DNA of 64,000 nt from contig JAWHQI010000074.1 in the NCBI GenBank assembly GCA_033032865.1, positions 9,728,501-9,792,500 on the forward strand, in the 5' to 3' direction. Within the stretch, counting starts at the first letter, position 1, and every line of letters begins with the position of its first letter. A program made the position numbers and the translations under genes. Source of the stretch: Dactylorhiza incarnata (taxonomy: Eukaryota > Streptophyta > Magnoliopsida > Asparagales > Orchidaceae). This document shows, one piece after another, positions 45,366 through 55,890 of this stretch. The notes under the pieces were generated by a model. It was not told the DNA's origin. It ran no database searches and was given only the letters and a program-made list of their open reading frames with translations.

Positions 45366-45545
45366 CTTGAGTCTTTTGATAAGGAGACTCTTATAATCAG
45401 GGTCTGAGTCTTTTGTTAAGGAGACTCTTAGAACCAAACTAGATCTTTTGATAAGGAGATCTTGAATCAATGTCCGAGTCTTTTGTTAAAGAGACTCTTA
45501 GAACCAAGCTAGATCTTTTGATAAGGAGCTCTTGAACCACTGAAT
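45366..45545. repeat. GAGTCTTTTGATAAGGAGAC repeats
   Basis: Four to five imperfect direct repeats; each contains GAGTCTT and AAGGAGACTC, which can pair into a stem. Part of the minus-strand solo LTR. Confidence 0.8.
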
Positions 45546-46209
45546 CCTTTGAAGAGCGATTCTAAGGACTCTTTACTCAGTTTACAAATGTGAAAGTAAG
45601 AGTAAAGAAGAAGAAGAAGAAGAGAAGATGATTCTTCTGATTGAATCCTCCTGCAGCAGTCACTGAGGATTCATGCACTTAGTGTTTGTATGGATCTTTG
45701 TTCAGTAGATGAATCCTTGCTTGAGAGATGTAAGGATTGTGAAATTCCAGATCCTGAAGATGATCTCTGTATATTTGTATGCTTCTTGCTGTGAGAGGAA
45801 GAAGAAGAAGAAGTCTTGTTGTGTTGTCCAGTACAAAGATCTGTTCTATCTTTTTTTGTAAAACCAGAGAGCCGAAGAAGAAGAAGAGAGAATAGTTGTG
45901 TATTAGATTGTTGTTGTCTCTCTTCTTCGGTATATTTATTTTTCTGTCGAATACTGATGAATTACTTTCCTCTTCTGTTACTTCCCTAATAGGAACGTCC
46001 AAGAGGTATTATTGTTCTCTTTCTATTTTTGTTGATAACCTGTCCAAATATTTTTGAATAACTTCCAAATATATCTTTATTGTATCTCTGTAATTCTTCT
46101 TTTCCTTCTTGATTATGGACGACCCGTTAGAATTCAAATAACTTCCATTTATAACTTCTGAATAAGCTTCAGAATAGAATTCAGGAAGTATTCTAATTCT
46201 GTGTTTGTA

Positions 46210-46565
46210 TTCGACGTTGCGTCGAATACATTTGCCTTCTTATCGACGCACCTTTGAGTTCTAATAGAAGCTGCTTCGACATCTTCCTCAACTTTGAGAT
46301 GAACTCTGATATCGACGTTGTGTCGAGTCCTTATCGACGTATCCGTCGAGATGAAGACCTAGACTTTGAGCTTTGATTTCTGCGTCGAATGTAATTCGAA
46401 GTTGCGTCGACTTCAAATGTTGCTTTGACTGACTCTGCCTTCTGCGTCGAATACATTTCGACGTTGCGTCGACTTCAACTGATACATCGACTACCAGTCT
46501 GAGTTATCCTTACTTCTATTCGAAGTTACTTCGACTTGAAGTCGAATCTGCGTCGACTTCTAGTC
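46210..46565. repeat. TCGACG palindrome cluster
   Basis: Repeated ATTCGACGTTGCGTCGAAT-like palindromes with short spacers, at least six copies with sequence drift. Part of the U3-side of the minus-strand solo LTR. Confidence 0.8.
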
Positions 46566-46761
46566 GACGCAGAATTAACTCAACTGAATTTTTGCACTCT
46601 TTTAGACTGATCTTTGACACCCTAATATGAGTGTGACGTCCTAGGACATCTAATGACCATATTATCCTCACTATACAACATGGGTAATGAATCCTAGATA
46701 ATGAAATCACTTTTACATAATTTTTAAGATAAATCCAGAGGATGTTTTTCCCAACAGTTCT

Positions 46762-47950
46762 TTCATCAACAGAATAAGATCAGGATGTTCTAATTCCTTT
46801 GAGGAAGGGATTACGGGGGAGTGCATAACATCCTATTACTAATGTTATTTCTTATACAAATCTCAGTCCCTCTTTCAATTAGTTTGCCTTGACAATATCG
46901 ACCACCACTGTCCCTACTATATACAATGAAGCTCTTTGTATATCTTGCTGGAAATCGGTTATGGACGAGGAGATCTTTGTCTTGGCATTACGGAGTACTT
47001 GGACTCTTGTTCCTACATTACCTGAATGTGATATTGTTGGTTGTCGATCGGTCTTTGTCATCAAATTTCTCCCTGATCATACCGCGGACTGATATAAAGC
47101 TCGTCTTGTTGCCGAGGGTTCACCCAGACATATGCTATTGATTTCTTTAATACATCCTCTCCGGTTGGCCGTATCAGCACTATCCAAGTACCTCTCTCCG
47201 TTGTCGTCAATCGGGATTGACCAATGTTCCAAATAGATGTCAAAAATGTCTTCTTATATGACGATCAACACAAAGTAGTTTATATGGAGCAATCTCCTGG
47301 TAATGTTACTCAAGGGGAGTCTAAATTGTGTAAGTTGCAGAAACCATCTATAGTCTTTAACAAAGTCCCAGAGCATGGTTTGACAAGTTATTTATGGTCG
47401 TTTCTACCATTGGATTTTCTAGAAGCAATGTAGATCAATCTCTTTTCATACAAAAAACTGACCGAGGGTTAGTTATTCTTGCTCTATATGTGGATGTCAT
47501 TCTTCTCACCTGAGATGACTCCTCTGACATAAATTTAATAAATAAACCTTTTCAGACACATTTTATTACAAAAGATATGAGTACTCCTAGATACTTCTTG
47601 AGAATCAAAATTGCGAGACAATGACAACGTAGTTCTTTCCCAAAGAAAGTATGCCTTAGTTCTACATGAAGAAATGAGTCTTCTTGGTATGACGCCTACT
47701 CAGAATCCAATGCCTATAGGCACAAACAGACTTTGAGATAAGACATCACCTCATCTAAAAAATACCACTCGTTGCATGTCTTTAGTTGGTAAATTCAATC
47801 AACTCAATGTAACCAACTTGATATCTCTTTCGCTATTGGAAAAACCAGTCAGTTTATGCATGCTTCTAGAGAGTGTCATCTCGAAGCTGCACATACTTGA
47901 ACATATCAAAGGATCTCTTGGCAAATGACTATTATTTAAAACAAACAATC
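46762..47950 (+). pseudogene. copia RT remnant
   Basis: Short pieces in copia RT order: HPITNVISYTNLSPSFN, a degraded WTLVPTLPECDIVGCR, KARLVAEG, FQIDVKNVFLYDD, VYMEQSPGNV, then a degraded YVDVILLT near 47,485, SQRKYALVLHEE and MSLVGKFNQLNVTN. Many stops and shifts. The gypsy at 47,951 interrupts it at the junction with RNase H. Confidence 0.78.
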
Positions 47951-48907
47951 TGATGGAGATCGATCACGTCACATTTGAGAGACTCACGAGGTTGACATTT
48001 TGGATTGTCAGATGTACGATCAGAGTATGTGATCACGTCGGGCTTATTTTTTTGCATTTTCCCATGTATTTGTTTTTATTTTTCGGATGTATATTTTGGG
48101 AATTAGGTCAATTAATCCGATCAGTCAATTTGAGCCATCAGATCACATAACCTAATTCTCTCCCCCGTATATTATGCTATCAACCAATTTGGGAAAAGGA
48201 GCGTGGGTTTCAACCGAACGAACTCCCGTCAGTCACGTTGGTATGACTCTAGTCCCAACGTGGTGTGTTCCGCCTCCAGGGGGTGTTGATGTCCCCCTTC
48301 CGCGGCCTCCCCTGCCTCTAGTGCCCTGGTTCGAGCCCTGCTGCCGACTTCCCCGTTCTCCTCAACGACGACTGCCGCAATTCCCGTCCGGACAGTCACC
48401 TCCACCATCGTAGCTTCCCCAACACCACCGACATCAATTACTCAGTGAGCTTGCATTTCAACTTCATTTCTGCTGCATTATATGAGCGTCGCATTTCTTG
48501 AAATATTTGGCTCGTGCTAATTTGATCTGTCATTTTCATTAGACATGCATTACTTATTCATTGCGCATTTACTTTTAGTGCAATATAAATTAATCTGCAA
48601 CTGACATTCATTTACTTAATTGGAAATGTTCGCGATTGAGTGCGACCCAATTGTGTGAGTTTTATGATTTGTTATTTAAATAATTGTGCGTCGAAAATGT
48701 TTGCTTGATTGAATCATTTACGAACATCGCATTAAAGTTTAAGAAGTCAGTGGTGTCTCGTTCATTGGATTGTGCACGTTTGCATTTCTCCCGCAGGTTC
48801 ATATTAGGGTTTGTTGCAGGTCCGTTGCATTCATCACATACTCACTTTCATTGCATTTAGGGTTAGGGTATCGCTTGTTCGCCACCTATAGATTCGTCCT
48901 GCATCCA
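47951..48907 (+). repeat. 5' LTR (957 bp) of gag-only gypsy
   Basis: Matches 51,209-52,440 along most of its length. It lacks most of the C-rich block present between 51,600 and 52,090 in the 3' copy, and carries extra sequence near 48,735-48,880 that the 3' copy lacks. Confidence 0.85.
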
Positions 48908-49008
48908 ATTTGTATCTGAGCCACAGGTTTGGGCTTTATTTTAATATGTAATAGTAGAGTCTATAAGTTTCTTCATGGCTAGTTACAACCGTCATTCTTC
49001 TCCTCTAT

Positions 49009-51208
49009 TTGGGGATCTCGATTCTATCTACACCAGATCTCATAGAACCCTTTCAGAGAGATTCTCATGTTACTACGATGATTATTCTCGATCATATCAC
49101 ACCACTTTCTGAGATCATGTCAACCCCTCGACGCAATCCCACTATGCTAAAGATGATAACTATGATGATTATCGTCATCCCTATCCATGTGCACGAGCAG
49201 ACCGTGTTGATCCTTTGACACGACTCGATCATCTCATGGATGGTTATGACGAGGATCATCATTTTGAGAGAGATCTCGAATGTAGGTTTCGTGTTGTTGC
49301 CCCATCTTTTGATGGTTTATCAAGTCCCGAGTATTTCAGTTATTAACTTGTGGACATGGAATATTACCTCGATCATTTTGAGTTATTCGGTGTGCGATGC
49401 ATTAAATTGCGAAACTTAGACTTCTAAATCAGGCGAGAGTATATTGGGCTGGCATTGAGAGGACCCGTGAGCGAGATCGTCTTCACTGCATCAATAGTTT
49501 GGTGGAGATGAAGCGTAGGTTATGTAAGAGGTATTTGTCTGCATCATATTAGAGTCACCTGATCGAGCAATTGTTTTCCCTTCAGTAAGGATCCATGTCC
49601 GTTGCTGAGTATATATATCGTTTTGATGAACTAGTAGTGAGGAGCGACATTTGAGAGAAGCCAGCCATGACAACTTCTCGATTTCGGTCTGAACTTCGAT
49701 CTGAGATATGTATTGAGTTGTCCTTGAGATTCGCTAGGGGTCAGCCGAGTGGATTCACACCTTTACCTCCCTAATATGAGTCCCTCCCATTCTGAGGCCA
49801 CCACTTTGCTCACTCTTGTCCTGTCGGACACGACAGTAGTGATACCTGATACTAATTTCTCTCACCTTGGTGAGGTACTTAGTCCGATCAGTGGTCCGTC
49901 CTTTGATTCTGACTCAGACCTTACGACCTCGAAAGAGAATACGTATGAGCAATCCGATGATCCTATAATGATGTGTCTCTCACTTACCCCCAACGTTGAC
50001 TTTGTGATCCAATCATAGAGTCACCCTTGCGTGCATGTTCATCTGTGTCCCCATATTGTAGTGGCGAGTCATATCACGAGTGAGGATCGAGAGCATAATA
50101 TTGACTTTGTAGTGGCTGTCTGTCATATTCTTGAGGCTACTACTCTTATTGATGACACATTTGAAGGATCATCCTCTTACGATTGAGTTCTTTGATGAGC
50201 CCCCGTTGAGCCTCCTGGAGAGCCACCTGATGAGTTTCTCATTTTAGGAGACATTCACCCCACCCCGGCGTTGCATCCTTATGTCCATATCTCACGTGTC
50301 CCTTTAGATGATTGTCATATCCACGATAAACTTACTGACTTACCGCCAGGTGAACCTCCCAAGTTACATCCTTACATCACTATCTTCGACATTCCTTTGG
50401 GAGATTGTCTCCGTGACGAATTTTCTATCGACCACCCAGTGAGCCTCCCAATGATTTACATCCCTTAGGAGATATTTGATATGTCATGAATTGATAATGC
50501 AAATCAGTGCCAATGTCCTGGTTAGTCATTTGGATGCCCATGCACTTGATGAGTATTTCTACACTCCGCCTAAGGAACCTCCAGATAAGTCACCCATCCT
50601 TACAGACTTTCACTGCTATCTAGATTATGCGCTTAGCCAGTCTGTCATGTCAGACATTGTTCATTTGCATATGTTGCATGTCTTACTCCGACGTAAAATT
50701 ATATTAAATAATGAAAACTGTAAAACTTGCGCGGATAGTCACATGAGAAGACAAATGTTCAATGAAGTTGATTGGGTGATAATTTGCAGGTTACTTGAGA
50801 GGTTCCTATTGGGGACAACTTTGAAAGTGTGTTAGGAGAGTAGATCCTTACACTGTCATGAGAGAGTCTGAGTCAAATTTCTTTGAGCTTCATATTCCTA
50901 AGAATATAAGTAGTCATCTTGTATTCCATAGGGAATTTGATTCTAGATGTGGAGCCACCTAGTTTTGAACCTTCAATCATCCCTTTTAGCATCAGCCTCC
51001 ACTATAACCTTTCCCGTAATCCTTGTATCCCTACCCTTTATCCCTATAGCGGGTTGCTTGGCGTGTTGGGCCCTCGGGGACTTCAGCGGGACGATGACCT
51101 TACGCGGAGACGGTCTATACCAGGAGCGACAGGGAGTCTTACCCAGATTGCGTTGGGAGCATGTAATCTCCCGTTCACCGGAGATGGATGTTTATGAGCC
51201 GGGGAGAT
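49009..51208 (+). pseudogene. gypsy gag-like internal region
   Basis: Readable gag pieces at 49,290-49,640 (capsid-like domain, with SYWLVDM-type and AEYIYRFDEL motifs across shifts). After 49,740 several frames (49,749-50,018; 50,271-50,468; 50,476-50,835) are Asp/Pro/His-rich without recognisable domains. No reverse transcriptase or integrase motif was found, so the element looks non-autonomous or deleted. Confidence 0.6.
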
Positions 51209-52440
51209 TGATGGAGATCGATTGCGTCACATTTGAGAGACTCACGAGGTCGACATTTTTGGATTTTTAGGTGGACGGTTGGAGTTCGTGATCGTGTCAG
51301 GCTCATTTTTCTGCATGTTTTCATGTAAATGTTTTATTTTTCGAATGTATATTTTGGGAATTAGGTCAAGTAATCTGATTGGTCGATTTGAGCCATCAGT
51401 TCACCTAACCTAATTCCCTCCCACCTCTATCATGCTATTAGCCGGTTTGGGCAAATGATCGAGGGTTTCAGCCGAACAACTCCCGTCGGTCACACTGGTG
51501 CGAATCTAGCCCCTGCGTCGTGCCTCCCTTGCGTCCAGCGTCTTAGTTCGAGCCCGCCGCCGTCTTTCCTGTTCTCCTCGACTTTGACTGTTGCCATTCC
51601 CGTCCACGGGATTCATTACAGCCGTTGTTTTCTTCTTTGGATCTACCTCCGACCATCTTCCTCATCCTTGAGATCTCTCCCTGCCGCAGCCAACTCTCCC
51701 ACAGTCCTCATCCGTCACCGCACCTCTTCCTTGCAGTCCCTACAATCGTCAGCAGCCTTCCCCCTTCATTCCCACAGGCCACAGCCATCCACCGCCCCAC
51801 CCGACCACAGGAACCTCCGTCGCCGCATCATATACCCTCCACCAACCCGACAGCCACCACCCACGACCTTCCCCACCTCCCCAGCCTGTCGCCGCCATCT
51901 CCAACACCCTCCACCAGCTTGACAGCTACTCCACAACCTTCAAACTTGCTTCCCAGTACTGCCCATCCCTTCTCCCTACTTCTAGAGCCTCCACCAGCCC
52001 CGCGACCCCCTCCCCCGACTTCCAATCTCCTTCACCAGCCCTCTGTAACCACTACACAACAACCTTCTCCCTTCTGAACAGTTGCCGCCACCATCAGAGC
52101 TTCTCCACCGACATCGATTACTCGGTGAGCTTGCATTTCAGCTTCATTTCTACTGCATTATATGGGCCTTGCATTTCTTGAAATATTTGGCTCATACTAA
52201 TTTGATCTGTCACTTCATTAGACGTGCAGTACTTATTCACTGTGCATTTACTTTCAGTGCAATCTCAATTAATCTGCAACTAACATTATTTACTTAATTT
52301 TAAATGTCTGTGATTGAGTGCGATTCAATTGTGTGAGTTTTATCTTTTATTATTTAAATAATCGTGCGTCGGAAATGCTTGCTCGATTGAATAATTTACG
52401 AACATCGCTTATTTACCACTTATAGATTCTTCCTGTGTCA
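51209..52440 (+). repeat. 3' LTR (1,232 bp) of gag-only gypsy
   Basis: Begins TGATGGAGATCGAT after GGGGAGAT and ends CCTGTGTCA before the CAATC duplication. Holds a C-rich block (51,600-52,090) with proline-coding frames that are not conserved in the other LTR, so they are not taken as genes. Confidence 0.85.
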
Positions 52441-52445
52441 CAATC

Positions 52446-52925
52446 ACTACATTGAAGCGTATTTAGATGCAAGCTATGCAATTGATAATGGAGACCGAAA
52501 GTCTACTTCTGGATAGTGCATGTATATTAATGGAAATCTTATCATTTAGAGAAGCAAGAAACAAACAGTAATGTCCAAATTAAGTGTAGAAGCTGAATAC
52601 ATAAGTATTGCTTAGACTGCTTGTGAGTTAAAGTGGTTGAGGGCACTTCTGAAAGATTTTAGAGAAAGTTACAACTATCCTCTTCCGATGTTTTGTGATA
52701 ATAAAGTTATCTACATATCTAAAAATCTCATGTTCCATGAAAGAACACAACATATAGAAGTAGATTTTCATTTGATTAGAGTGAAAGTTATCAACAGACG
52801 AATATACACTTTGATTGTAACATTAAATAAAGAGTTGACCGACATTTTCACCAAGCCAATTTCTTTGTCTTTTGTAATATTTGTATAAAGCTGAGAATGA
52901 TCGATATGTATGCTCCATCTTCAGG
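52446..52925 (+). pseudogene. copia RNase H remnant
   Basis: Directly after the gypsy: IEAYLDASYAIDNGDRKSTS, KKQTVMSKLSVEAEYISIA, ACELKWLRALLKDF, MFCDNKVIYISKNLMFHERT and IEVDFHLIRVKV. This is the continuation of the RT interrupted at 47,950. At least three stops. Followed by CAGGGGGAG and the 3' LTR. Confidence 0.85.
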
Positions 52926-52930
52926 GGGAG

Positions 52931-53110
52931 TGTTAATGTCCATTTGTAAAAGCCCAATAGGGTGTCCATTGTATATTTTTCTCTTTCTTGTATTTAATCC
53001 CATATCTCTAAATGTAGATTCTTCCTCCTCTACTTTATATAATGAGAGGAGTTCCCATGAAATTTTTTGAAGTTTTCGAAATAATACATTTTATATTTCA
53101 AATTCTCACA
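52931..53110 (+). repeat. 3' LTR of the ancient copia
   Basis: Starts TGTTAATGTCC after the polypurine tract; TATATAATGAG near 53,036 is a TATA candidate; a likely end is CTCACA at 53,110, though it may run a few bases further to the TR-GAG insertion at 53,120. No partner LTR in the window. Confidence 0.7.
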
Positions 53111-53119
53111 TATACCATC

Positions 53120-53376
53120 TGTTACGCGCACGCGCCATCCCATTTATCATTATTGTTTTTCTTTAAATATTTTATGTTTGATGTGAGCCCCCTCCCCCCT
53201 ATATAAGGAGGAGGTATGGGAGTGTTTTTTTTCATCTTTGGATCATTAGGGATTTAAGCTCTCATTTGAGAGAGGGATCATTGGAGGAACCAGCCTTCTT
53301 GATCTTGGCCGGACTTCGATCCGGATTGTATCCGTGTTCTTCTTTGATTAATGCAACTTCTTTCGCGTTCGTATTA
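53120..53376 (+). repeat. 5' LTR of TR-GAG element
   Basis: 257 bp with a CTATATAAGG promoter box near 53,202. The sequence directly after it, TTGGTCCGACC (from 53,378), is the primer-site candidate but is not the usual initiator tRNA-Met site. Confidence 0.92.
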
Positions 53377-53439
53377 ATTGGTCCGACCTGCCTCACCGCC
53401 CGCTGCACAGGCCGCCGGTGCTTCGTTTCCCGTCATCAC

Positions 53440-53720
53440 GCTCGCGTGAACCGATATTCTGCTGCACGCGCCGATCGCAAACGCCTTCCGCTCGATCGCA
53501 AGCGTCGATCCGCCAGCGACCCGTTACCCTGCCGCCGTCGCGCCGATCGCAAGCTTCTTCCGCTCGATCGTCAAGCTTCTTCCGCTCGATCCGATCGATC
53601 CGCCAGCGATCCGTTCGATCCGCGATCCGTTCTTCCGCTCTATCCGCCAGCGATCGTCAAGCTTCTTCCGTTCGTCAAGCGTCGATCGTCCAGCGCCCGG
53701 ATCTATCCGCCAGCGTCGAT
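53440..53720. repeat. CGATC-rich short repeats in leader
   Basis: Imperfect repeats of CTTCCGCTCGATCGCAAGC and CGATCCGCCAGCGATC fill the leader between the LTR and gag. The gag frame stays open through them but lacks an ATG. Confidence 0.75.
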
Positions 53721-53876
53721 CGTTTACCCTCCGGTCCTTTCCGCAACACCTGCTCTTCCGCCGCCGCCTGCTCTTTAGCAGCGCCTGCCCTTCTGCAGCG
53801 ATCCTCCGCTGCTAGCGCCCCTCCCCAGGCCCCGACACCCTCCTGCCGACCTCCACCTCGGAGCAATCGTCCTCAT

Positions 53877-54938
53877 ATGCCAAAGAGCCGGATGGAAGCC
53901 CGCGTGGAAGCCCTCGAACACTCCCTCGCCACCATCAACTCTCGTCTCGAGGCACAGAACGAGCAGTTCACCTCGATTCTGTCTATGCTCCAGAAATTGC
54001 AGCCCACCCAGCACTCCGGCCCCTCTACCACCTCTGTTGTGGGATCCCCCAACACCGTGCTTCCCGATGCTTCCGCAGCGATGGAAATGCCTACTCCACC
54101 GTACCGTGGACCTGACATGCCTACCTTCAACGGGTCTGACCCCCTCGGGTGGATTGCCCGCGCCGAGCAGTTCTTCGACATTCACCAGACCGCGCCGACA
54201 CAACGGGTCTCCACCGAAATCATCGGCATGGAAGGGTCGGCCCTCCATTGGGTCCGTTGGCTCCGACAGACCTCCCCCGACCTCACCTGGCCAGCTTTCT
54301 CTGAGGCCCTCATTCAGCGGTATGACGCCCGCTACTCCGGCCCCATGATCGAGCGACTTTGCGGGGTCCGTCACACGGGCTCCATTGACTCCTACATTGA
54401 TGCCTTCGTGGAATTAGTCACCCATGTCCCCGGTCTCCCCCCAGACCATTACTTGGGGTTCTTCATGAATGGCTTGCAACCCCACTTCCGCTCCCGTCTC
54501 CGCACTCTCCAACCCTTAACGGTTCACCACGCCATTGACCTCGCCCCCCTGGTGGAGGCAGAATTTCTCGCGACGTCCGGCGACATTCCTTCCCCATCAC
54601 CCCCCTCTCGACATCCCTCCTACACATATTTCTCGACCCATCCGAAACCTACACCTCCGCCACCTCCTCTGCCTCGGCCACCAATGATGGGTCCTCGCAA
54701 CAACCAGCCTGTCCCTACCCACTGCCTCTCCAACCAGGAGTACGACTTACGAAGCAAGGGCCTGTGCTTCCGCTGCAAGCACCCCTACTCTCCTGGTCAT
54801 GAGTGCTCCGTGAAGGAGTGTCGTGTCCTCATCGGCGACGACGTGGCTGCGCTCTCCGCCGCCGACTTCGACGCCCTGCTGCTCTCGGACGGACTACCGC
54901 ACGACGCCCCGGGCATCTCGACGGCATCCCACTACTGA
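53877..54938 (+). CDS. gypsy-type Gag of TR-GAG element
   Basis: 353 codons from the first in-frame ATG (53877); the frame is open further upstream through the repeat-rich leader but without an ATG. Residues about 5-45 form a heptad-like segment (ARVEALEHSLATINSRLEA). A retrotransposon gag (capsid-like) domain spans about 83-232, beginning TFNGSDPLGWIARAEQFF and containing LHWVRWLRQ. A zinc-binding stretch CFRCKHPYSPGHEC lies at about 297-310, typical of plant gypsy Gag. The protein would form the particle that packages the element RNA. No stop or shift is present, so it may be made. No protease is fused to it. Confidence 0.9.
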   Translation: MPKSRMEARVEALEHSLATINSRLEAQNEQFTSILSMLQKLQPTQHSGPSTTSVVGSPNTVLPDASAAMEMPTPPYRGPDMPTFNGSDPLGWIARAEQFFDIHQTAPTQRVSTEIIGMEGSALHWVRWLRQTSPDLTWPAFSEALIQRYDARYSGPMIERLCGVRHTGSIDSYIDAFVELVTHVPGLPPDHYLGFFMNGLQPHFRSRLRTLQPLTVHHAIDLAPLVEAEFLATSGDIPSPSPPSRHPSYTYFSTHPKPTPPPPPLPRPPMMGPRNNQPVPTHCLSNQEYDLRSKGLCFRCKHPYSPGHECSVKECRVLIGDDVAALSAADFDALLLSDGLPHDAPGISTASHY

Positions 54939-54993
54939 CCGGCGGGCGGCGCTCCGACCTTGGGGACAATGTCGCTTTTCTGACGGGATGTAT

Positions 54994-55250
54994 TGTTACG
55001 CGCACGCGCCATCCCATTTATCATTACTGTTTTTCTTTAAATATTTTATGTTTGATGTGAGCCCCCTCCCCCCTATATAAGGAGGAGGTATGAGAGTGTT
55101 TTTTTTCATCTTTGGATCATTAGGGATTTAGGCTCTCATTTGAGAGAGGGATCATTGAAGGAACCAGCCTTCTTGATCTTTGCCGGACTTCGATCCGGAT
55201 TGTATCCGTGTTCTTCTTTGATTAATGCAACTTCTTTCGCGTTCGTATTA
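54994..55250 (+). repeat. 3' LTR of TR-GAG element
   Basis: Begins TGTTACGCGC at 54,994 and ends GTTCGTATTA before CCATC. About five substitutions separate it from the 5' LTR. No purine-rich tract longer than GACGGGATG is seen just upstream. Confidence 0.93.
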
Positions 55251-55590
55251 CCATCATTGTGCACACCACCTGGTTCCAACTTGTGTCGCATGCATCGGCC
55301 TAGTCTGTAACACGACAAAAGAATCGAGGTGTTTTACTTTAACAATATTAGTAACAAATGAAGTTAAAAATGACATCCACTGACTAATGACTGAAGATGA
55401 TGATCCTGACTTCGCTGACTTGGATCCTCTGACACCCGCTAATGACCCTTATGTACTTTGACCTTGAGGACAATTAATTTTCAGGAGGGGAGTGTTGATA
55501 CGAAGTCGACTCCCCAAGGAATCCACAAACCCGCCTATCTACATTTGTTGTCTTAAGGAATTTTGCGTAATTATGTGTATGTCATCAGGA
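55251..55590 (+). mobile_element. gypsy 3' remnant with LTR start
   Basis: CAACTTGTG ... GCATCGGCC ... AACACGACAAAAGAAT near 55,270-55,320 resembles the LTR-end region near 15,790-15,820. A polypurine tract CAGGAGGGGAG (55,482-55,492) precedes an LTR start TGTTGATACGAAG at 55,493 that matches, in reverse, the LTR near 61,600-61,690. The LTR fades out near 55,590. Confidence 0.6.
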
Positions 55591-55808
55591 GTGTTTATCA
55601 CCGGGAGTTATATTTTTCCAATGTAGATTGGTTTCTTTTGTCTTCCAGGAACGAGGGTATACCTACAGTTCATATGCTGGAGAGACGGGTCCTTCTAACA
55701 TCCCCTACCTACATTAGCAGGGCAGAGGCAGAGCATATTCTCAGATCGACATTTGAATACTTCAGTGGCAGGTTTCTTCCTATTCTTGACAGGGTCGAGT
55801 TCCTTTAA
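55563..55808 (+). other. unrecognised open frame, possible exon
   Basis: From about 55,649 the frame reads RNEGIPTVHMLERRVLLTSP and ends in EYFSGRFLPILDRVEFL with a stop at 55,806. A CTTCCAG just before 55,650 would serve as a splice acceptor. The composition looks protein-like and unlike the adjoining LTR, but I cannot name a family. It could be the last exon of a host gene or a captured piece. Confidence 0.3.
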
Positions 55809-55890
55809 CCCTGAGAGAATTGATGCAACCTTGCTTCGTTATTTTATTTACTGCATTTTGTTTTTAATTTCTGTAGCGCATGTCTTCACG

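Larger units (their letters stand above)
45080..46756 (-). mobile_element. minus-strand solo LTR, SIRE-like
   Basis: 1,677 bp starting TGAAAGTGCACAG and ending TTTTTCCCAACA, between perfect copies of GTTCT (45075-45079 and 46757-46761). The G-run GGGGGTGGGGGGAGGGGGTG near 45,115-45,135 is the reverse of the C-run at the end of SIRE-type LTRs, which fixes the orientation. GAGTCTTTTGATAAGGAGAC repeats fill 45,370-45,540 and TCGACGTTGCGTCGA-type palindromes fill about 46,200-46,565. Confidence 0.85.
47951..52440 (+). mobile_element. gag-only gypsy-type LTR retrotransposon
   Basis: LTRs at 47,951-48,907 and 51,209-52,440 start TGATGGAGATCGAT and surround 2.3 kb of sequence. Perfect target duplication CAATC (47946-47950 and 52441-52445). 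A degraded primer site TTGTATCTGAGCC follows the 5' LTR. Broken gag pieces (PSFDGLSSPEYFSY, DMEYYLDHFELF, then GSMSVAEYIYRFDEL) occupy 49,300-49,640, followed by degraded Pro-rich sequence; no pol was seen. The 3' LTR is about 275 bp longer than the 5' copy. Confidence 0.88.
42950..53110 (+). mobile_element. ancient copia element with nested insertions
   Basis: Coding pieces in correct copia order: gag end and protease region (42,980-43,344), GAG-pre-integrase (44,718-45,066), RT (46,762-47,950), RNase H (52,446-52,925), polypurine tract CAGGGGGAG (52,922-52,930), and a 3' LTR (52,931-53,110). Inserted into it are an RTE LINE (43,345-44,699), a minus-strand solo LTR (45,080-46,756) and a gypsy (47,951-52,440), each with its own target duplication. 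Most of the integrase core has been deleted. No 5' LTR was found. Confidence 0.8.
53120..55250 (+). mobile_element. young gag-only LTR element (TR-GAG type)
   Basis: 257-bp LTRs (53120-53376 and 54994-55250), TGTTACGCGC at the start and GTTCGTATTA at the end (TG...TA), perfect target duplication CCATC (53115-53119 and 55251-55255). The LTRs differ at about five of 257 sites, so insertion is recent. The only gene is an intact gag; there is no pol. This is the layout described for terminal-repeat retrotransposons with GAG domain, which depend on another element's pol. Confidence 0.94.

Noticed and set aside
51455..52077. Proline-rich frames in the gypsy 3' LTR
   Set aside because: The C-rich block is not conserved in the other LTR and shows no domain.
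53418..53876. N-terminal extension of the TR-GAG gag
   Set aside because: The frame is open but contains no ATG and runs through short CGATC repeats; the first ATG at 53,877 begins a normal Gag.
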